Under the pieces are notes generated by a model. It had not been told where the DNA came from. It worked only from the letters and a program-made list of their open reading frames with translations, and searched no databases. The position numbers and the translations under genes are program-made. 64,000 bases of DNA, from contig NZ_JAAVTX010000005.1 in the NCBI RefSeq assembly GCF_012163145.1, positions 186,001-250,000 of the forward strand, in the 5' to 3' direction. How positions within the stretch are numbered: position 1 is the first letter of the stretch; each line of letters opens with the position of its first letter. Positions 41,945-51,650 of the stretch are shown here, piece after piece. Source of the stretch: Falsiroseomonas frigidaquae (GTDB taxonomy: Bacteria > Pseudomonadota > Alphaproteobacteria > Acetobacterales > Acetobacteraceae).

Positions 41945-43210
41945 TCAAGCGGCCAGGCGCTCGATGATCGAAGGCAGCCCCGGCACCTTGCCCGCCGGAC
42001 CCAGCGCCGCCAGCGTCGGCGCGCCCCGGAAGGCCATCGCGGCGGCTTCCTGCACCTCGGCCACCGTCACCGCGGCGATCTTCGCCTTGGTTTCCTCGGT
42101 CGGGATGATGCGGCCATGCACCTGCAGCTGGCGGGCGAGCTGCTCGCAGCGGCTGCCGGTGGATTCCAGGCTCATCAGCAGGCTGGCGCGCAGCTGCGCC
42201 TTGGCGCGGGCCAGCTCATCCTCCGAGACGTCGTGCTGCACGCGGCGCAGCTCCTCCAGCGTCACCGGGACCAGCTCCTCCGCCTGGTCCTCGCCGGTAC
42301 CGGCATACACGGCGAAAAGCCCGCCATCGGCGAAGGGGGAGGCGAAGGAATAGATGGAATAGACCAGCCCGCGCTTCTCCCGGATCTCCTGGAACAGGCG
42401 GGAGGACATGCCGCCGCCGAGCAGGGTGGAGAGCAGCTGCGTCGCCATGTGCAGCTTGTGGTTGGCGGCGACGGAGGGGAAGCCCAGGCACAGATGCACC
42501 TGGTCCAGATCCCGCTCCTCGCGGAACTCGCCGCCGGTGTAGCGCGCCGGTTCCGGCACCGCGGCGATGGCGGCCGGCAGCTCGCCAAAATGGCGCTGCG
42601 CGAGGTCGAGCAGATCCTCATGCTCCAGCGCGCCGGCGGCCGCGACCACCATGCGCGACGGGCCGTAATGGCGGCGCATATAGCCGGTCAGCGCCTCCCG
42701 GCTCATCGCCTTGATGGTGTCCTCGGTGCCGAGCACCGGGCGGCCCATCGCCTGGGATCCGTAGGCGGTGGCCTGGAAATGGTCGAAGACGATGTCGTCC
42801 GGCGTGTCGTTCGCCTGGCCAATCTCCTGCAGGATCACGCCGCGCTCACGCTCCAGCTCCTCCGGCACGAAGGTGCTGTGGGACAGGATGTCGCCCAGGA
42901 TGTCGGCGGCAAGGCCCACATCCTCCTTCAGGATCTTGGCGTAGAAGGCGGTGTTTTCGCGGGAGGTATAGGCGTTCAGGTGGCCGCCGACATTCTCAAT
43001 CTCGCGCGCGATGGCCGCCGCGTCGCGGCGCTCCGTGCCCTTGAAGGCCATGTGTTCCAGGAAGTGGGAGACGCCATTTTCTGGCGCATCCTCATGCCGC
43101 GTGCCAGCATCGACATAGGCGCCGATCGAGACGGTCTCGACCCGCGGCATCTTCTCGGACACGACCGTCAGGCCGCTCGGCAGCCGGGTCAGGCGAATGG
43201 CGTCGTTCAT
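41945..43210 (-). CDS. M16-family zinc peptidase (processing peptidase-like)
   Basis: 421 residues. The inverted zinc motif HFLEH has His49, Glu52 and His53, and Glu129 in the VILQEIGQ segment is the third ligand. An N-terminal catalytic domain and a C-terminal partner domain with the Tyr/Arg-containing GGGMSSRLFQEIREKRGLVY loop are both present, as in the single-chain alphaproteobacterial relatives of mitochondrial processing peptidase. It lies 18 bases after thrC in the same direction, the usual arrangement. Confidence 0.93.
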   Translation of the reverse strand: MNDAIRLTRLPSGLTVVSEKMPRVETVSIGAYVDAGTRHEDAPENGVSHFLEHMAFKGTERRDAAAIAREIENVGGHLNAYTSRENTAFYAKILKEDVGLAADILGDILSHSTFVPEELERERGVILQEIGQANDTPDDIVFDHFQATAYGSQAMGRPVLGTEDTIKAMSREALTGYMRRHYGPSRMVVAAAGALEHEDLLDLAQRHFGELPAAIAAVPEPARYTGGEFREERDLDQVHLCLGFPSVAANHKLHMATQLLSTLLGGGMSSRLFQEIREKRGLVYSIYSFASPFADGGLFAVYAGTGEDQAEELVPVTLEELRRVQHDVSEDELARAKAQLRASLLMSLESTGSRCEQLARQLQVHGRIIPTEETKAKIAAVTVAEVQEAAAMAFRGAPTLAALGPAGKVPGLPSIIERLAA

Positions 43211-43228
43211 GTGTGTCCTTCGCCGCGG

Positions 43229-44632
43229 TCAGGCGACGTTGCGGAGGGTATGGCGCCGCACGAAGGCCTCGATGGCGCCGAGGTCGGCGGGCAGGCGGGA
43301 AAAGCGCTCAGGACGTTCATATAGGTCGGCCAGGCGCGAAGGCAGGGGGGCCTCGATGCCGGTGGCCTGGCGCACCGCATCCGGGAATTTCGCGGGATGC
43401 GCGGTGGCGGCCACCACGATCGGGATGGCGGGGTCCGATGGCGGGCTGGCCATGGCGGCGGCGGTGCCGATGGCGGTGTGCGGATCGGCCAGATACCCCT
43501 GCCCATGCAGCCGGCGGATTTCCGCCAGTGTCCCGGCATCGTCCAGCGCGAAACCGCGGAACACCTGGGTGGCGCTGCGCCAGGCGGCGTCCGGCACCGG
43601 CATGCGGCCCTCCGCCCGGAAGCGCCGCATGGTGTCCGCGGTCGCGGTGGCATCGCGACCCAGCAATTCGAACAGCAGGCGCTCGAAGTTCGAGGAAACC
43701 TGGATGTCCATGGAAGGCGAGAAGGAAGGCTCCACCGCCCGCATGGTCATGTCGTTGCCCGACAGGAAGCGGGTCAGGATGTCGTTGCGGTTGGAGCCGA
43801 TGAGAAGCTGCGCGATCGGCAGCCCCATCCGCCGCGCCGCCCAGGCGGCCAGCACATTGCCGAAATTGCCGGTGGGCACGGAGAACGCCACTTCCCGATC
43901 CGGCGCGCCGAGTGCCAGGGCGGAGGCGACGTAGTACGGGATCTGCAGGGCGATCCGCGCCCAGTTGATGGAGTTCACCGCGGATAGCCGCATCTCGTCG
44001 CGGAACGGCGCATCGGCGAACATCGCCTTCACCAGGTCCTGGCAGTCGTCGAAGGACCCCTCGATGGCGAGGTTGGCGACATTCGGCGCCAGCACCGTGG
44101 TCATCTGCCGGCGCTGCACCAGGCTGGTGCGGCCCTCCGGATGCAGGATGACGATGTCGATGGCCGCGCGGTCGCGGCAGGCCTCGATGGCGGCGGAGCC
44201 GGTGTCGCCGGAGGTGGCGCCGACGATGGTCAGCCTTTCGCCACGCCGCGCCAGCACATGGTCGAAGAGCGGGCCGAGGGCCTGCATCGCCATGTCCTTG
44301 AAGGCCAGCGTCGGGCCGTGGAACAGTTCCAGCGCGAACATCCGCGTATCCAGCTGCACCAGCGGCGCCACGGCGGGGTGGCCGAAGCCGGCATAGGCCT
44401 GGCGCAGCATCGGCAGCAGCGCGGCGTGGTCCGGCTGCCCGCCGGTGAACAGCGCCAGGATATGCGCGGCCAGGTCCGGATAGGGCAGGCCGCGCAGCTT
44501 GCGCCACTCGGCGCTGGTCAGCACCGGCCAGGTCTCGGGTACGAACAACCCGCCATCCTCGGCCAGCCCGGCCAGCAGGACGCCTTCGAAGTCGCGCGAC
44601 GGGGCTTCGCCGCGGGTGGAGATGTAGCGCAT
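43229..44632 (-). CDS. thrC: Threonine synthase
   Basis: 467 residues, start MRYISTRGEAPS. PLP is held by the Lys in GPTLAFKDMAMQALGP (about 113), and VGATSGDTGSAAIEA is the phosphate-binding loop. The length and N-terminal RYISTRG motif fit the long class of threonine synthases. It converts O-phosphohomoserine to threonine. It is upstream of the M16 peptidase gene, probably co-transcribed. Confidence 0.95.
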   Translation of the reverse strand: MRYISTRGEAPSRDFEGVLLAGLAEDGGLFVPETWPVLTSAEWRKLRGLPYPDLAAHILALFTGGQPDHAALLPMLRQAYAGFGHPAVAPLVQLDTRMFALELFHGPTLAFKDMAMQALGPLFDHVLARRGERLTIVGATSGDTGSAAIEACRDRAAIDIVILHPEGRTSLVQRRQMTTVLAPNVANLAIEGSFDDCQDLVKAMFADAPFRDEMRLSAVNSINWARIALQIPYYVASALALGAPDREVAFSVPTGNFGNVLAAWAARRMGLPIAQLLIGSNRNDILTRFLSGNDMTMRAVEPSFSPSMDIQVSSNFERLLFELLGRDATATADTMRRFRAEGRMPVPDAAWRSATQVFRGFALDDAGTLAEIRRLHGQGYLADPHTAIGTAAAMASPPSDPAIPIVVAATAHPAKFPDAVRQATGIEAPLPSRLADLYERPERFSRLPADLGAIEAFVRRHTLRNVA

Positions 44633-44676
44633 CCGCGTTGAATAGCCCGGCCTGCGCCGGGCCGCGAGGGGGTGGC

Positions 44677-45522
44677 CTATGCGGGCGCGAAACCGACCTC
44701 CGACAGGAACGCCTCCACCAGCGCATTGAAGGCGGCGGGGTGCTCGAAATAGGCGGAATGGGCGGCATCCGGCACCGGCGCCACGCGCGCGCCCGGAATC
44801 TCCGGCGCCATGGCGTGCAGGGCGAAGGGCGGGATCACCTGGTCCTGGCCGCCGGGCATGAACAGCACCGGGCAGTTGCCGGCCGCAAGATCGGCGGGCG
44901 GGCGGCGGCGCATCTCGCCCATGCGGGCGCGCAGCGCTTCCTTGTCCAGCCCGGCGCTCAGCTTGTCCAACTGGCCGTACAAATGGTGCATGGCCGGCTG
45001 GCTTGCCGCCATGGCGGGGCCGGCGGCGGGGTGGATGCCTCGGGCCGCCATCGCGGCGCGCGCCTCGGCCGACTCCTTCAGCCAGCCCTCCAGCCGCCCC
45101 CGCGCCGGTTCCGCCATCTGCCGCGGGTCGAGTGAGCCGGTGGTGGCCGCCAGCACCAGGGCGCGCAGCCGCCCCGGCCTGGCCAGCGCGTATTCCACGC
45201 CGGTCCAGCCGCCCATGGATTGGCAGACCAGCGCAATGTCGCCGAGGCCCAGATGATCCACCAGCGCCGCCAGGTCACCGGCATATTCGCGCGGGTCCGG
45301 CCCGGATTCCGGCGCGGTGGAGGGGTAGAAGCCGCGGTGGGAGAAGCTGACGCAAGCATAGCGCGGCGCGAAATGCGCCACCTGCTGGAACCAGGACAGG
45401 TAGCAACCGCCCAGCCCATGCGCGAAGACGATCGGCGGGCCGCTGCCCGTCACCTCATAGGCGATGCGGCAATCAGGCCGGTCGAGCGTGCCGAGGCGGC
45501 GGGCGGGGGCGGTGAAGGTCAT
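44677..45522 (-). CDS. Alpha/beta-fold hydrolase
   Basis: 281 residues from the ATG giving MTFTAPARRLG. The oxyanion motif is AHGLGGCYLSW, the nucleophile elbow is CQSMGGW with Ser102, and the His is in DAAHSAYFEHP. An acidic residue lies in PGGQDQVIPP. The cap is helical and Ala/Arg-rich. The substrate is unknown; it resembles the broad group of carboxylesterases and enol-lactonases. It precedes thrC in the same direction, 44 bases away. Confidence 0.85.
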   Translation of the reverse strand: MTFTAPARRLGTLDRPDCRIAYEVTGSGPPIVFAHGLGGCYLSWFQQVAHFAPRYACVSFSHRGFYPSTAPESGPDPREYAGDLAALVDHLGLGDIALVCQSMGGWTGVEYALARPGRLRALVLAATTGSLDPRQMAEPARGRLEGWLKESAEARAAMAARGIHPAAGPAMAASQPAMHHLYGQLDKLSAGLDKEALRARMGEMRRRPPADLAAGNCPVLFMPGGQDQVIPPFALHAMAPEIPGARVAPVPDAAHSAYFEHPAAFNALVEAFLSEVGFAPA

Positions 45523-45548
45523 GGCAGGGCTGCCTCTACAGGGACGCC

Positions 45549-46052
45549 TCAGCCTACAGGGCGATGCGTGCCGGGAAAGGGGCGTTCGAAGCGCTGGCCC
45601 AGGACCTGCACGCCCCAACCGGTCTCGGGCGCTTCCTCCACCAGCCGGAAGCCGGCTGATTCATAAAGCCGCCGGGCAGCGTCGAGGCCGGCGAAGGTGG
45701 TCAGCCAAACCGCTTCGAAGCCGCGCTGGTCCGCGAAATCCAGTGCCGCGCCCAGCAGCCGCCGGCCGAGGCCGCCGCGCGCTTCCTCCGCCAGGATGAA
45801 CCAGCGGATGCGGGCGCGCGCGCCCTCCCGCCCATCCAGCGCGATGCCGCCCAGCACCTCCCCGGCCTCGCCGAGCGCCAAGAACAGCCGGGAATCGTCG
45901 CGCGGCAGGCTGCAGGCGAAGGCGCCGAGCTCGGCGGCGACCTTGGCCTCGAAGGGCAGGCCGAAGCCCCAGTGGCGGGCATACCACGCCGCATGCAGGC
46001 CGATGATCCGCCCCAGGCTGCCGGGGTCGGGTGCGTCCGTGATGCGCGGCAC
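45549..46052 (-). CDS. GNAT-family N-acetyltransferase
   Basis: 167 residues, GTG start. The acetyl-CoA-binding region is EEARGGLGRRLLGAALDFA (about 95-113), preceded by strand FLALGEAGEVLGGIALDG and followed by VWLTTFAGLDAARRLYESAG and FRLVEEAPETGWG. The start lies 4 bases after the stop of the long TIGR02302 gene, so it is co-transcribed. The acceptor substrate is not evident. Confidence 0.87.
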   Translation of the reverse strand: MPRITDAPDPGSLGRIIGLHAAWYARHWGFGLPFEAKVAAELGAFACSLPRDDSRLFLALGEAGEVLGGIALDGREGARARIRWFILAEEARGGLGRRLLGAALDFADQRGFEAVWLTTFAGLDAARRLYESAGFRLVEEAPETGWGVQVLGQRFERPFPGTHRPVG

Positions 46053-46056
46053 GCCC

Positions 46057-48738
46057 TCAGAACCGCTTCAGCAGCCGGTCGATGTAGTCCAATTCCTCCT
46101 GCGGCCGCGTCCGCTCGGCACCGCGCTTGCGCAGTTCCTCCTGGATGCGGCGGGTGCGGAGCAGCTCGGCCTCATCCGGCACGCGGGTGTCGCTGCCATT
46201 GTCCTGCGCGCCCGGTGCCTCCCGGCTCCGGCGGCCGAGCGGGTCGCGGCCGGGGCCCTGGCCCTGCGCGTTCTCCTGGCCGCCATCCTGGCCGTTCTCA
46301 CCCTGGCCCTGGCCGAACATCTCGCCCTCGCCCTCGCCCTCCCCTTCCTCGCCCGGCTGGCCCTGGCCGAACTGGCGCTGCATCTGCTGCGCCATCTGGC
46401 GGCCGCCTTCCTGCAATTCGCGGATCGCGGTCTGCTGCGGGGTGCGGGCATCGCCACCCTGGGCCAGCGCCTCCTGCGCCTCCCGCATCGCCTGGTCGGC
46501 GCGGCCGAGGGGGGCCGGGATTTCGCCGGTCAGGTCGCCGAATTGCTGCATCACCTCACCCAGCGCCCGGCGCAGCGCGCGTTGGGTCAGCGCCTCCCGC
46601 GCCGCTTCGGCACGGGCTTCCGAACCGGCCGGATCGGGGACGGCGGATGGCGGCTCGGGTTGCGGCGGGCGGGACCAGGGGGCGCGGTTCTGCAGCATCC
46701 GGGCGCGGCGCTCGGCTTCCTGGCGCTGCGCCTCGGCCTCGGCGCGGCGATGGCCGCTGTCGAGCATGCCGGTCTGGCGGCGCACCATGTCCTGCACCAC
46801 GCCCATCTGCTGCTGGCCGCGCTGGCGCTGCTGGCGGTTGCGCTCCGCCGCCTCGTTCTGCGGGGTGCGGCCTTCCTCCAGCGCGCGCAGCATCTCCTCC
46901 AGCTCCGCCAGCTCGCGCTCGGCATCCTGCGGGCGCTGCTCCCGGTTGGCGTCGCGCATGCGGTCGGTGCGACGGTCCAGGTCGCGGCGGTCCATCAGGC
47001 GGTTCTGCGGGTCGGTGGTCATCGACTCCGCATTCTCCTGCTGCAGCCGCTCGGCCAGCGCCTCCAGATGGCGGCGGATGGCGTCGCGCAGTTCCTGGAT
47101 GCGGCGATCCGTCTCGGCGCGCTGTTCATCCGCCTCGCGCTGCTGTTCCGGTGTCTGTTCCTGGGCCTGGTCCTGGGCCTGGTTCTGGCGCTCCGCCTCC
47201 TCGCGCTGCTGCTGTTCGCGAAGCTGCTGTTCCAGCGCCTCCCGCAGCTCGGCGCGGGCCTGTTCCAGGGCGCGGGCGGTGCGGTCGGCGCGGCCTTCCT
47301 CCAGTGCCAGGGCGGTTTCCCAAATCAGCTCCTGCGCCTCATCCACCGCCTGCGGCCGATGGTCGCGGACCAGGCGGTGGCGGGCGCTGCGCAGCGCCAG
47401 GAAGGTGGTGGTGTCGTGCTCGAAGGCCTCGGGCGCGGCGGAAAGCCGGTCCAGCTCGGCACGCGCCTGCAGCCGCGCCGTCGGGTCCAGCGACAGCGCC
47501 TTGCGGAGCGCGATCAGCGCCACCGCCACCGGATGGGTGAAGCCGCGTTCGGGCAGGGTGATCCGGGCGGTTTCGGAACGGCCTTCCTGCGCCGCGCCGT
47601 CGCGCGCCAGAAGCTGCACCTCCACCTCCAGCCCGGCCCAGGGATGCGCGGAGAGGTCCGGCCCGGCGATGCCATCGGCCTCGCGCGGCTGTACGCCGGG
47701 CAGGTTGATGTCCAGCACATGCGCCGGCGCCTGCGGCCGCGCCACCAGGCGGAACTCCGCCACCAGCGAGGCCAGGCCCCAATCATCCGAAGCCTGCCAG
47801 GGCAGGCGCACCGCCAGGCCGCGCTGGGCGCGGGCGGGCGGCTCGGCGAAATCGGCGCTGGGCGGCTGGTCCGCCTGCACGGTCAGGGTCCAGCCGGCGA
47901 CCTCGAACCCGTCGCGCCGGATCACCAGCCGGGCGCCCTGGTCCAGCAGCGCCTCCGCCGCCCAGGATTGCGCATCGAGCGCGCGGAACGGCGTCGCCTC
48001 CGCGCCGAGCTGCAATTCCGGGGCGCCGCCGCTGCCGCCCGAGAGCGCCACCTGAAGCCGGCTGCCCTGCGGCACCGTCACGGCGCCACCGGCTGAGTCC
48101 AGAAAGATCGGCGCGGCGCCGGTATAGGCCGGCGGCGTCACCCAGGCTTCCAGCCGCAGCGCCGGCGCCGCCACCGCCAGGCCGAATTCCGGCAGCAAGG
48201 CGCGGCGCAGCCGTTCGGGGGCCTCGCCCCCCGCCACCACCAGCGCGGCGCCGAGGGCCAGGCCGAGCCCGGCCCGCAACGCGATCGGGTCCCGCCGCGC
48301 CAGGCCGGGCCGCGGCAGGCCGACGCGCAGGTTGCCGATGGAGGTGGCGGCGCGGCGGCGGTGCGCTTCCCACACCGCCAGGGCGACCGGGTCGTTCCCC
48401 GCCGGCCGGTCTGCCAATGCGGCGAGCGGCCGGTGGGCGAGGCCGGAGGCCGTTTCCAGCCGCCGGTCGGCCTCCGCCGGCTTCGGCACGGAAAGGCCAC
48501 GGAAGCCGCGCAGGGCGGCGTAGCCGATGCCGAGGGCGAAGGCGAAGGTCAGGAAGGGCCGCAGCCATGGCGGCAGCAGCAGCGGCAGGCCGAGCAGCGC
48601 CACCAGCAGGAAGGCGCCGAGCACGCCGAGCGGCGGCCACAGCGCCGGCCAGAGCCGTTCCCAGCCGAGCGCCAGCCGCGCCAGCCGCCGGCGCCGCGGC
48701 AAGGCGCGAAGCGGGGAGGCCTCGCGCCGGCCGATCAT
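46057..48738 (-). CDS. TIGR02302 (DUF4175) family membrane protein
   Basis: 893 residues from ATG 48738, overlapping the lysA stop (ATGA). Two or three N-terminal membrane helices (about 30-85, 150-165) precede a large periplasmic region with beta-rich domains (about 200-430). A highly charged, Gln/Glu/Arg-rich coiled coil (about 480-790) and a Gly/Glu/Gln low-complexity part follow. The C-terminus returns to helix (EEELDYIDRLLKRF-like). The family is conserved next to lysA in many alphaproteobacteria, and its function is unknown. An envelope structural role is plausible. Confidence 0.88.
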   Translation of the reverse strand: MIGRREASPLRALPRRRRLARLALGWERLWPALWPPLGVLGAFLLVALLGLPLLLPPWLRPFLTFAFALGIGYAALRGFRGLSVPKPAEADRRLETASGLAHRPLAALADRPAGNDPVALAVWEAHRRRAATSIGNLRVGLPRPGLARRDPIALRAGLGLALGAALVVAGGEAPERLRRALLPEFGLAVAAPALRLEAWVTPPAYTGAAPIFLDSAGGAVTVPQGSRLQVALSGGSGGAPELQLGAEATPFRALDAQSWAAEALLDQGARLVIRRDGFEVAGWTLTVQADQPPSADFAEPPARAQRGLAVRLPWQASDDWGLASLVAEFRLVARPQAPAHVLDINLPGVQPREADGIAGPDLSAHPWAGLEVEVQLLARDGAAQEGRSETARITLPERGFTHPVAVALIALRKALSLDPTARLQARAELDRLSAAPEAFEHDTTTFLALRSARHRLVRDHRPQAVDEAQELIWETALALEEGRADRTARALEQARAELREALEQQLREQQQREEAERQNQAQDQAQEQTPEQQREADEQRAETDRRIQELRDAIRRHLEALAERLQQENAESMTTDPQNRLMDRRDLDRRTDRMRDANREQRPQDAERELAELEEMLRALEEGRTPQNEAAERNRQQRQRGQQQMGVVQDMVRRQTGMLDSGHRRAEAEAQRQEAERRARMLQNRAPWSRPPQPEPPSAVPDPAGSEARAEAAREALTQRALRRALGEVMQQFGDLTGEIPAPLGRADQAMREAQEALAQGGDARTPQQTAIRELQEGGRQMAQQMQRQFGQGQPGEEGEGEGEGEMFGQGQGENGQDGGQENAQGQGPGRDPLGRRSREAPGAQDNGSDTRVPDEAELLRTRRIQEELRKRGAERTRPQEELDYIDRLLKRF

Positions 48739-50078
48739 GCGGCGAACCAATCCGGCAGTCGCTGGCCTGCCAGCAGGGCGTCCTGGGTCTGGCGTTCCCG
48801 CACCACGGCGAAACGGTCGCCATCGACCAGCACTTCGGCGGCCAGGGGACGGTTGTTGTAGGTGCTGCTCATCGCCGCGCCGTAGGCTCCCGCATCCAGG
48901 AAGGCCACGAGGCTACCCGGTTCGAGGGGCGGAAGGCCACGATTTCGCGCGAAGGTGTCCCCGCTTTCGCAGATCGGCCCGACCACGTCGGCGGGTGCCA
49001 CCGCCGCCACGAAATCGGCCGGGGTGACCGGAACGATGCCGTGCCAGGCCTCATACATGGCCGGCCGCACCAGGTCGTTCATCGCCGCGTCCAGCACCAC
49101 GAAGCGCCGTTCCGCGCCCTGCTTCTGCAGGATGACGGAGGCCAGCAGCACGCCGGCCGGCCCCGCGATCCAGCGGCCGGGCTCCACCATCAGCTCGACG
49201 CCGAGATTGCCCAGCGTCGCCTGGATGGCACCGGCCAGCGCGGCGGGGTGCGGCGCCGGCTCGTCCCGGTAGGGGATGCCGAGGCCGCCGCCACAATCGA
49301 CGCGCTCCACCGGCAGGCCCTGGGCGCGCAGCGCGCGGACCAGATCCGCCAGATGGCCATAGGCGGTGCGATAGGCGGAGACGCCGGCGGTGATCTGGCT
49401 GCCGATATGCACGGCGACGCCGATCGGCTGGATGCCGGGGAGCGTCGCCATGCGGGCGTACAGCGCCGGCGCGTCGCCGATGGCGATGCCGAACTTGTTC
49501 TCCGACTTGCCGGTGGTGATCTTGGCGTGGGTCTTGGCGTCCACATCCGGGTTCACCCGCAGCGCAACCCGGGCGGTACGGCCCATGGCGGTGGCGACGG
49601 CGGAGATCATCTCCACCTCCTCCGCGCTTTCGGCGTTGATCTGCTGGATGTCCTCGGCCAGCGCCAGGCGGATCTCCGCCAGGGTCTTGCCGACGCCGGA
49701 GAAAACGATGTGGCTGGCCGGGATGCCGGCGGCGCGGGCGGCGCGCAGTTCACCTTCCGACACCACATCGGCCCCGGCCCCGGCCTCGCCCAGCGTCCGC
49801 AGCACGGCCAGGTTCGGGTTGGCCTTGACCGCGAAATGCACCTGCGCGCCCAGCCGCGCGTCATCCAGCGCAGATTGCAGCGTGGCCAGGCGGCGCCGCA
49901 GCGTGTTGGCGGAATAGACCCAGGTCGGCGTGCCGACGGCGGCGGCGATGCGCGCCAGCGGCACCTCCTCCATCATCAGCCCGGCCAGCGGGTCCATGCG
50001 GAGTTGCGGGCGGAGGGCGAGCAGCTCGGCGAAGCTGGGGTCGGAATCCGGGTGGAGCAGGGGAGCGGGTGCGGCCAT
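48735..50078 (-). CDS. lysA: Diaminopimelate decarboxylase
   Basis: 447 residues from the ATG giving MAAPAPLLHPDSDPS. The PLP lysine is in FAVKANPNLAVL, HIGSQITAG and CGGGLGIPYRDE form the phosphate-binding face, EPGRWIAGPAG follows, and CESGDTFA holds the catalytic Cys. It makes lysine from meso-diaminopimelate. It is downstream of argH and the small lipoprotein gene and overlaps the TIGR02302 gene. Confidence 0.96.
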   Translation of the reverse strand: MAAPAPLLHPDSDPSFAELLALRPQLRMDPLAGLMMEEVPLARIAAAVGTPTWVYSANTLRRRLATLQSALDDARLGAQVHFAVKANPNLAVLRTLGEAGAGADVVSEGELRAARAAGIPASHIVFSGVGKTLAEIRLALAEDIQQINAESAEEVEMISAVATAMGRTARVALRVNPDVDAKTHAKITTGKSENKFGIAIGDAPALYARMATLPGIQPIGVAVHIGSQITAGVSAYRTAYGHLADLVRALRAQGLPVERVDCGGGLGIPYRDEPAPHPAALAGAIQATLGNLGVELMVEPGRWIAGPAGVLLASVILQKQGAERRFVVLDAAMNDLVRPAMYEAWHGIVPVTPADFVAAVAPADVVGPICESGDTFARNRGLPPLEPGSLVAFLDAGAYGAAMSSTYNNRPLAAEVLVDGDRFAVVRERQTQDALLAGQRLPDWFAA

Positions 50079-50116
50079 GTCCCTATTCTGGGGGCGCGGG
50101 CGCGGCGCGCCAAGCG

Positions 50117-50242
50117 TCAGCGGCTGGGATAGGCCCTCGGATAGGTCACCTGGTCCGGCGGGCCCGGCGGGCGGATGCCGCCGGCGCGGCCGCAGGCGGC
50201 CAGGGTCCCGGCCACCAGCAACAGGGCGATGAACAGCCTCAT
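50117..50242 (-). CDS. lptM: LptM-like small lipoprotein
   Basis: 41 residues. The signal helix [15 protein letters not shown] ends in a lipobox (LAAC, Cys17), followed by a short Pro/Gly-rich tail ([20 protein letters not shown]). Its ATG overlaps the argH stop (ATGA), and lysA follows, which is where alphaproteobacteria keep this lipopeptide gene. LptM (YifL) helps the LptD outer-membrane LPS translocon mature. The assignment rests on size, lipobox and location, not on a full alignment. Confidence 0.7.
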   Translation of the reverse strand: MRLFIALLLVAGTLAACGRAGGIRPPGPPDQVTYPRAYPSR

Positions 50243-51633
50243 CCGAGCTTCTCCTGCCATTCCGCCGCCATCCGCGCCACATTCGCCGGCGCCGTGCCGC
50301 CGAAGGAGGTGCGGGACCGGACCGAGGCATCGACCGTCAGCACGTCGAAGACGCCCTGGCTGATGCGCGGTTCCACCTGCTGCATCTGGGCGAGGCTCAG
50401 CCCTGCCAGATCCACCCCCGCCGCCTCCGCCATCGCAACCAGACGGCCGGTGACATGGTGGGCGTCGCGGAAGGGGAATTTCAGCTCCCGCACCAGCCAG
50501 TCGGCCAGGTCGGTCGCGGTTGAGAAGCCGGCGCCGGCCGCCACCTGCATCCGCTCCGGCTGCGGCTGCATGTCCCGGATCATCCCGCCAGTCGCCGCCA
50601 GGCAGAGGGCGAGGGTTTCGGCACTGTCAAAAATGCCCTCCTTGTCCTCCTGCATGTCCTTGCCATAGGTCAGCGCCAGGCCCTTCAGCACGGTCAGCAT
50701 GCCCACCAGCGCGCCGAACACGCGGCCGGTCTTGCCGCGCACCAGCTCCGCCGCATCCGGATTGCGCTTCTGCGGCATGATGGAGCTGCCGGTGGTGAAG
50801 GCATCCGACAGTTTCACGAAGCCGAAATAGGGGTTGGTCCAGATCACCACCTCCTCCGCCAGGCGGGACAGGTGGGTGACGCACATGGCGCAGGCGAACA
50901 GGAACTCGGCGGCGAAATCGCGGGAAGCGACGGCATCCAGGCTGTTGCGCATCGGCCCGTCGAAGCCCAGCGCCGCGGCGGTCATGTGCCGGTCGATCGG
51001 GAAGCCGGTGCCGCAGAGCGCGGCGGAACCGAGCGGGCTTTCGTTCAGGCGCTTGCGGCAGTCGGCGAGCCTGCCGCGATCGCGCGAAAGCATCTCTACA
51101 TAGGCCAGCAGGTGGTGGCCGAAGGTGGTGGGCTGGGCTGGCTGCAGGTGGGTGAAGCCGGGCATCACCGTGCCGGCATGTTCCGCGGCGCGCGCCACCA
51201 GGGCGCGCATGACGTCCGCGATCTGCCGGTCCAGCCCATCGATCGCGTCCCGCGTCCACAGCCGCACATCCAGCGCCACCTGGTCGTTGCGGCTGCGCGC
51301 GGTGTGCAGGCGCTTGCCGGCCTCCCCGATGCGTTCCGTCAGCCGCGCCTCGATGTTCATGTGGATGTCTTCCAGCGCATCGCTGAAGACAAACCTTCCC
51401 GAATCAATCTCCTCGGCGATATCCGCGAGGCCCTGGCGGATCGAAGCCTCGTCCTCGGCGCTGATGATCCCTACATGCTTCAGCATCGCCGCATGGGCGA
51501 GACTGCCAGAGATGTCCTGGCGCCACATCTTGCGGTCGAAGCCGATGCTGGCATTGATCTCCCGCATGATGGCGGAGGGGCCTTCGGCATAGCGCCCGCC
51601 CCAGAGGTCATGGCTCGCACGCGGTTCGGTCAC
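50239..51633 (-). CDS. argH: Argininosuccinate lyase
   Basis: 464 residues, GTG start. [12 protein letters not shown] opens the fold, [16 protein letters not shown] and [12 protein letters not shown] are substrate-binding blocks, and [15 protein letters not shown] is the fumarase/lyase signature with the catalytic Ser. It releases arginine and fumarate. Its start is only 17 bases from the divergent tlpA start, and no good ribosome-binding site is visible. The first gene of the argH-lptM-lysA-TIGR02302-GNAT operon. Confidence 0.96.
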   Translation of the reverse strand: MTEPRASHDLWGGRYAEGPSAIMREINASIGFDRKMWRQDISGSLAHAAMLKHVGIISAEDEASIRQGLADIAEEIDSGRFVFSDALEDIHMNIEARLTERIGEAGKRLHTARSRNDQVALDVRLWTRDAIDGLDRQIADVMRALVARAAEHAGTVMPGFTHLQPAQPTTFGHHLLAYVEMLSRDRGRLADCRKRLNESPLGSAALCGTGFPIDRHMTAAALGFDGPMRNSLDAVASRDFAAEFLFACAMCVTHLSRLAEEVVIWTNPYFGFVKLSDAFTTGSSIMPQKRNPDAAELVRGKTGRVFGALVGMLTVLKGLALTYGKDMQEDKEGIFDSAETLALCLAATGGMIRDMQPQPERMQVAAGAGFSTATDLADWLVRELKFPFRDAHHVTGRLVAMAEAAGVDLAGLSLAQMQQVEPRISQGVFDVLTVDASVRSRTSFGGTAPANVARMAAEWQEKLG

Positions 51634-51650
51634 GGAGGAGGTCTTTCGAG

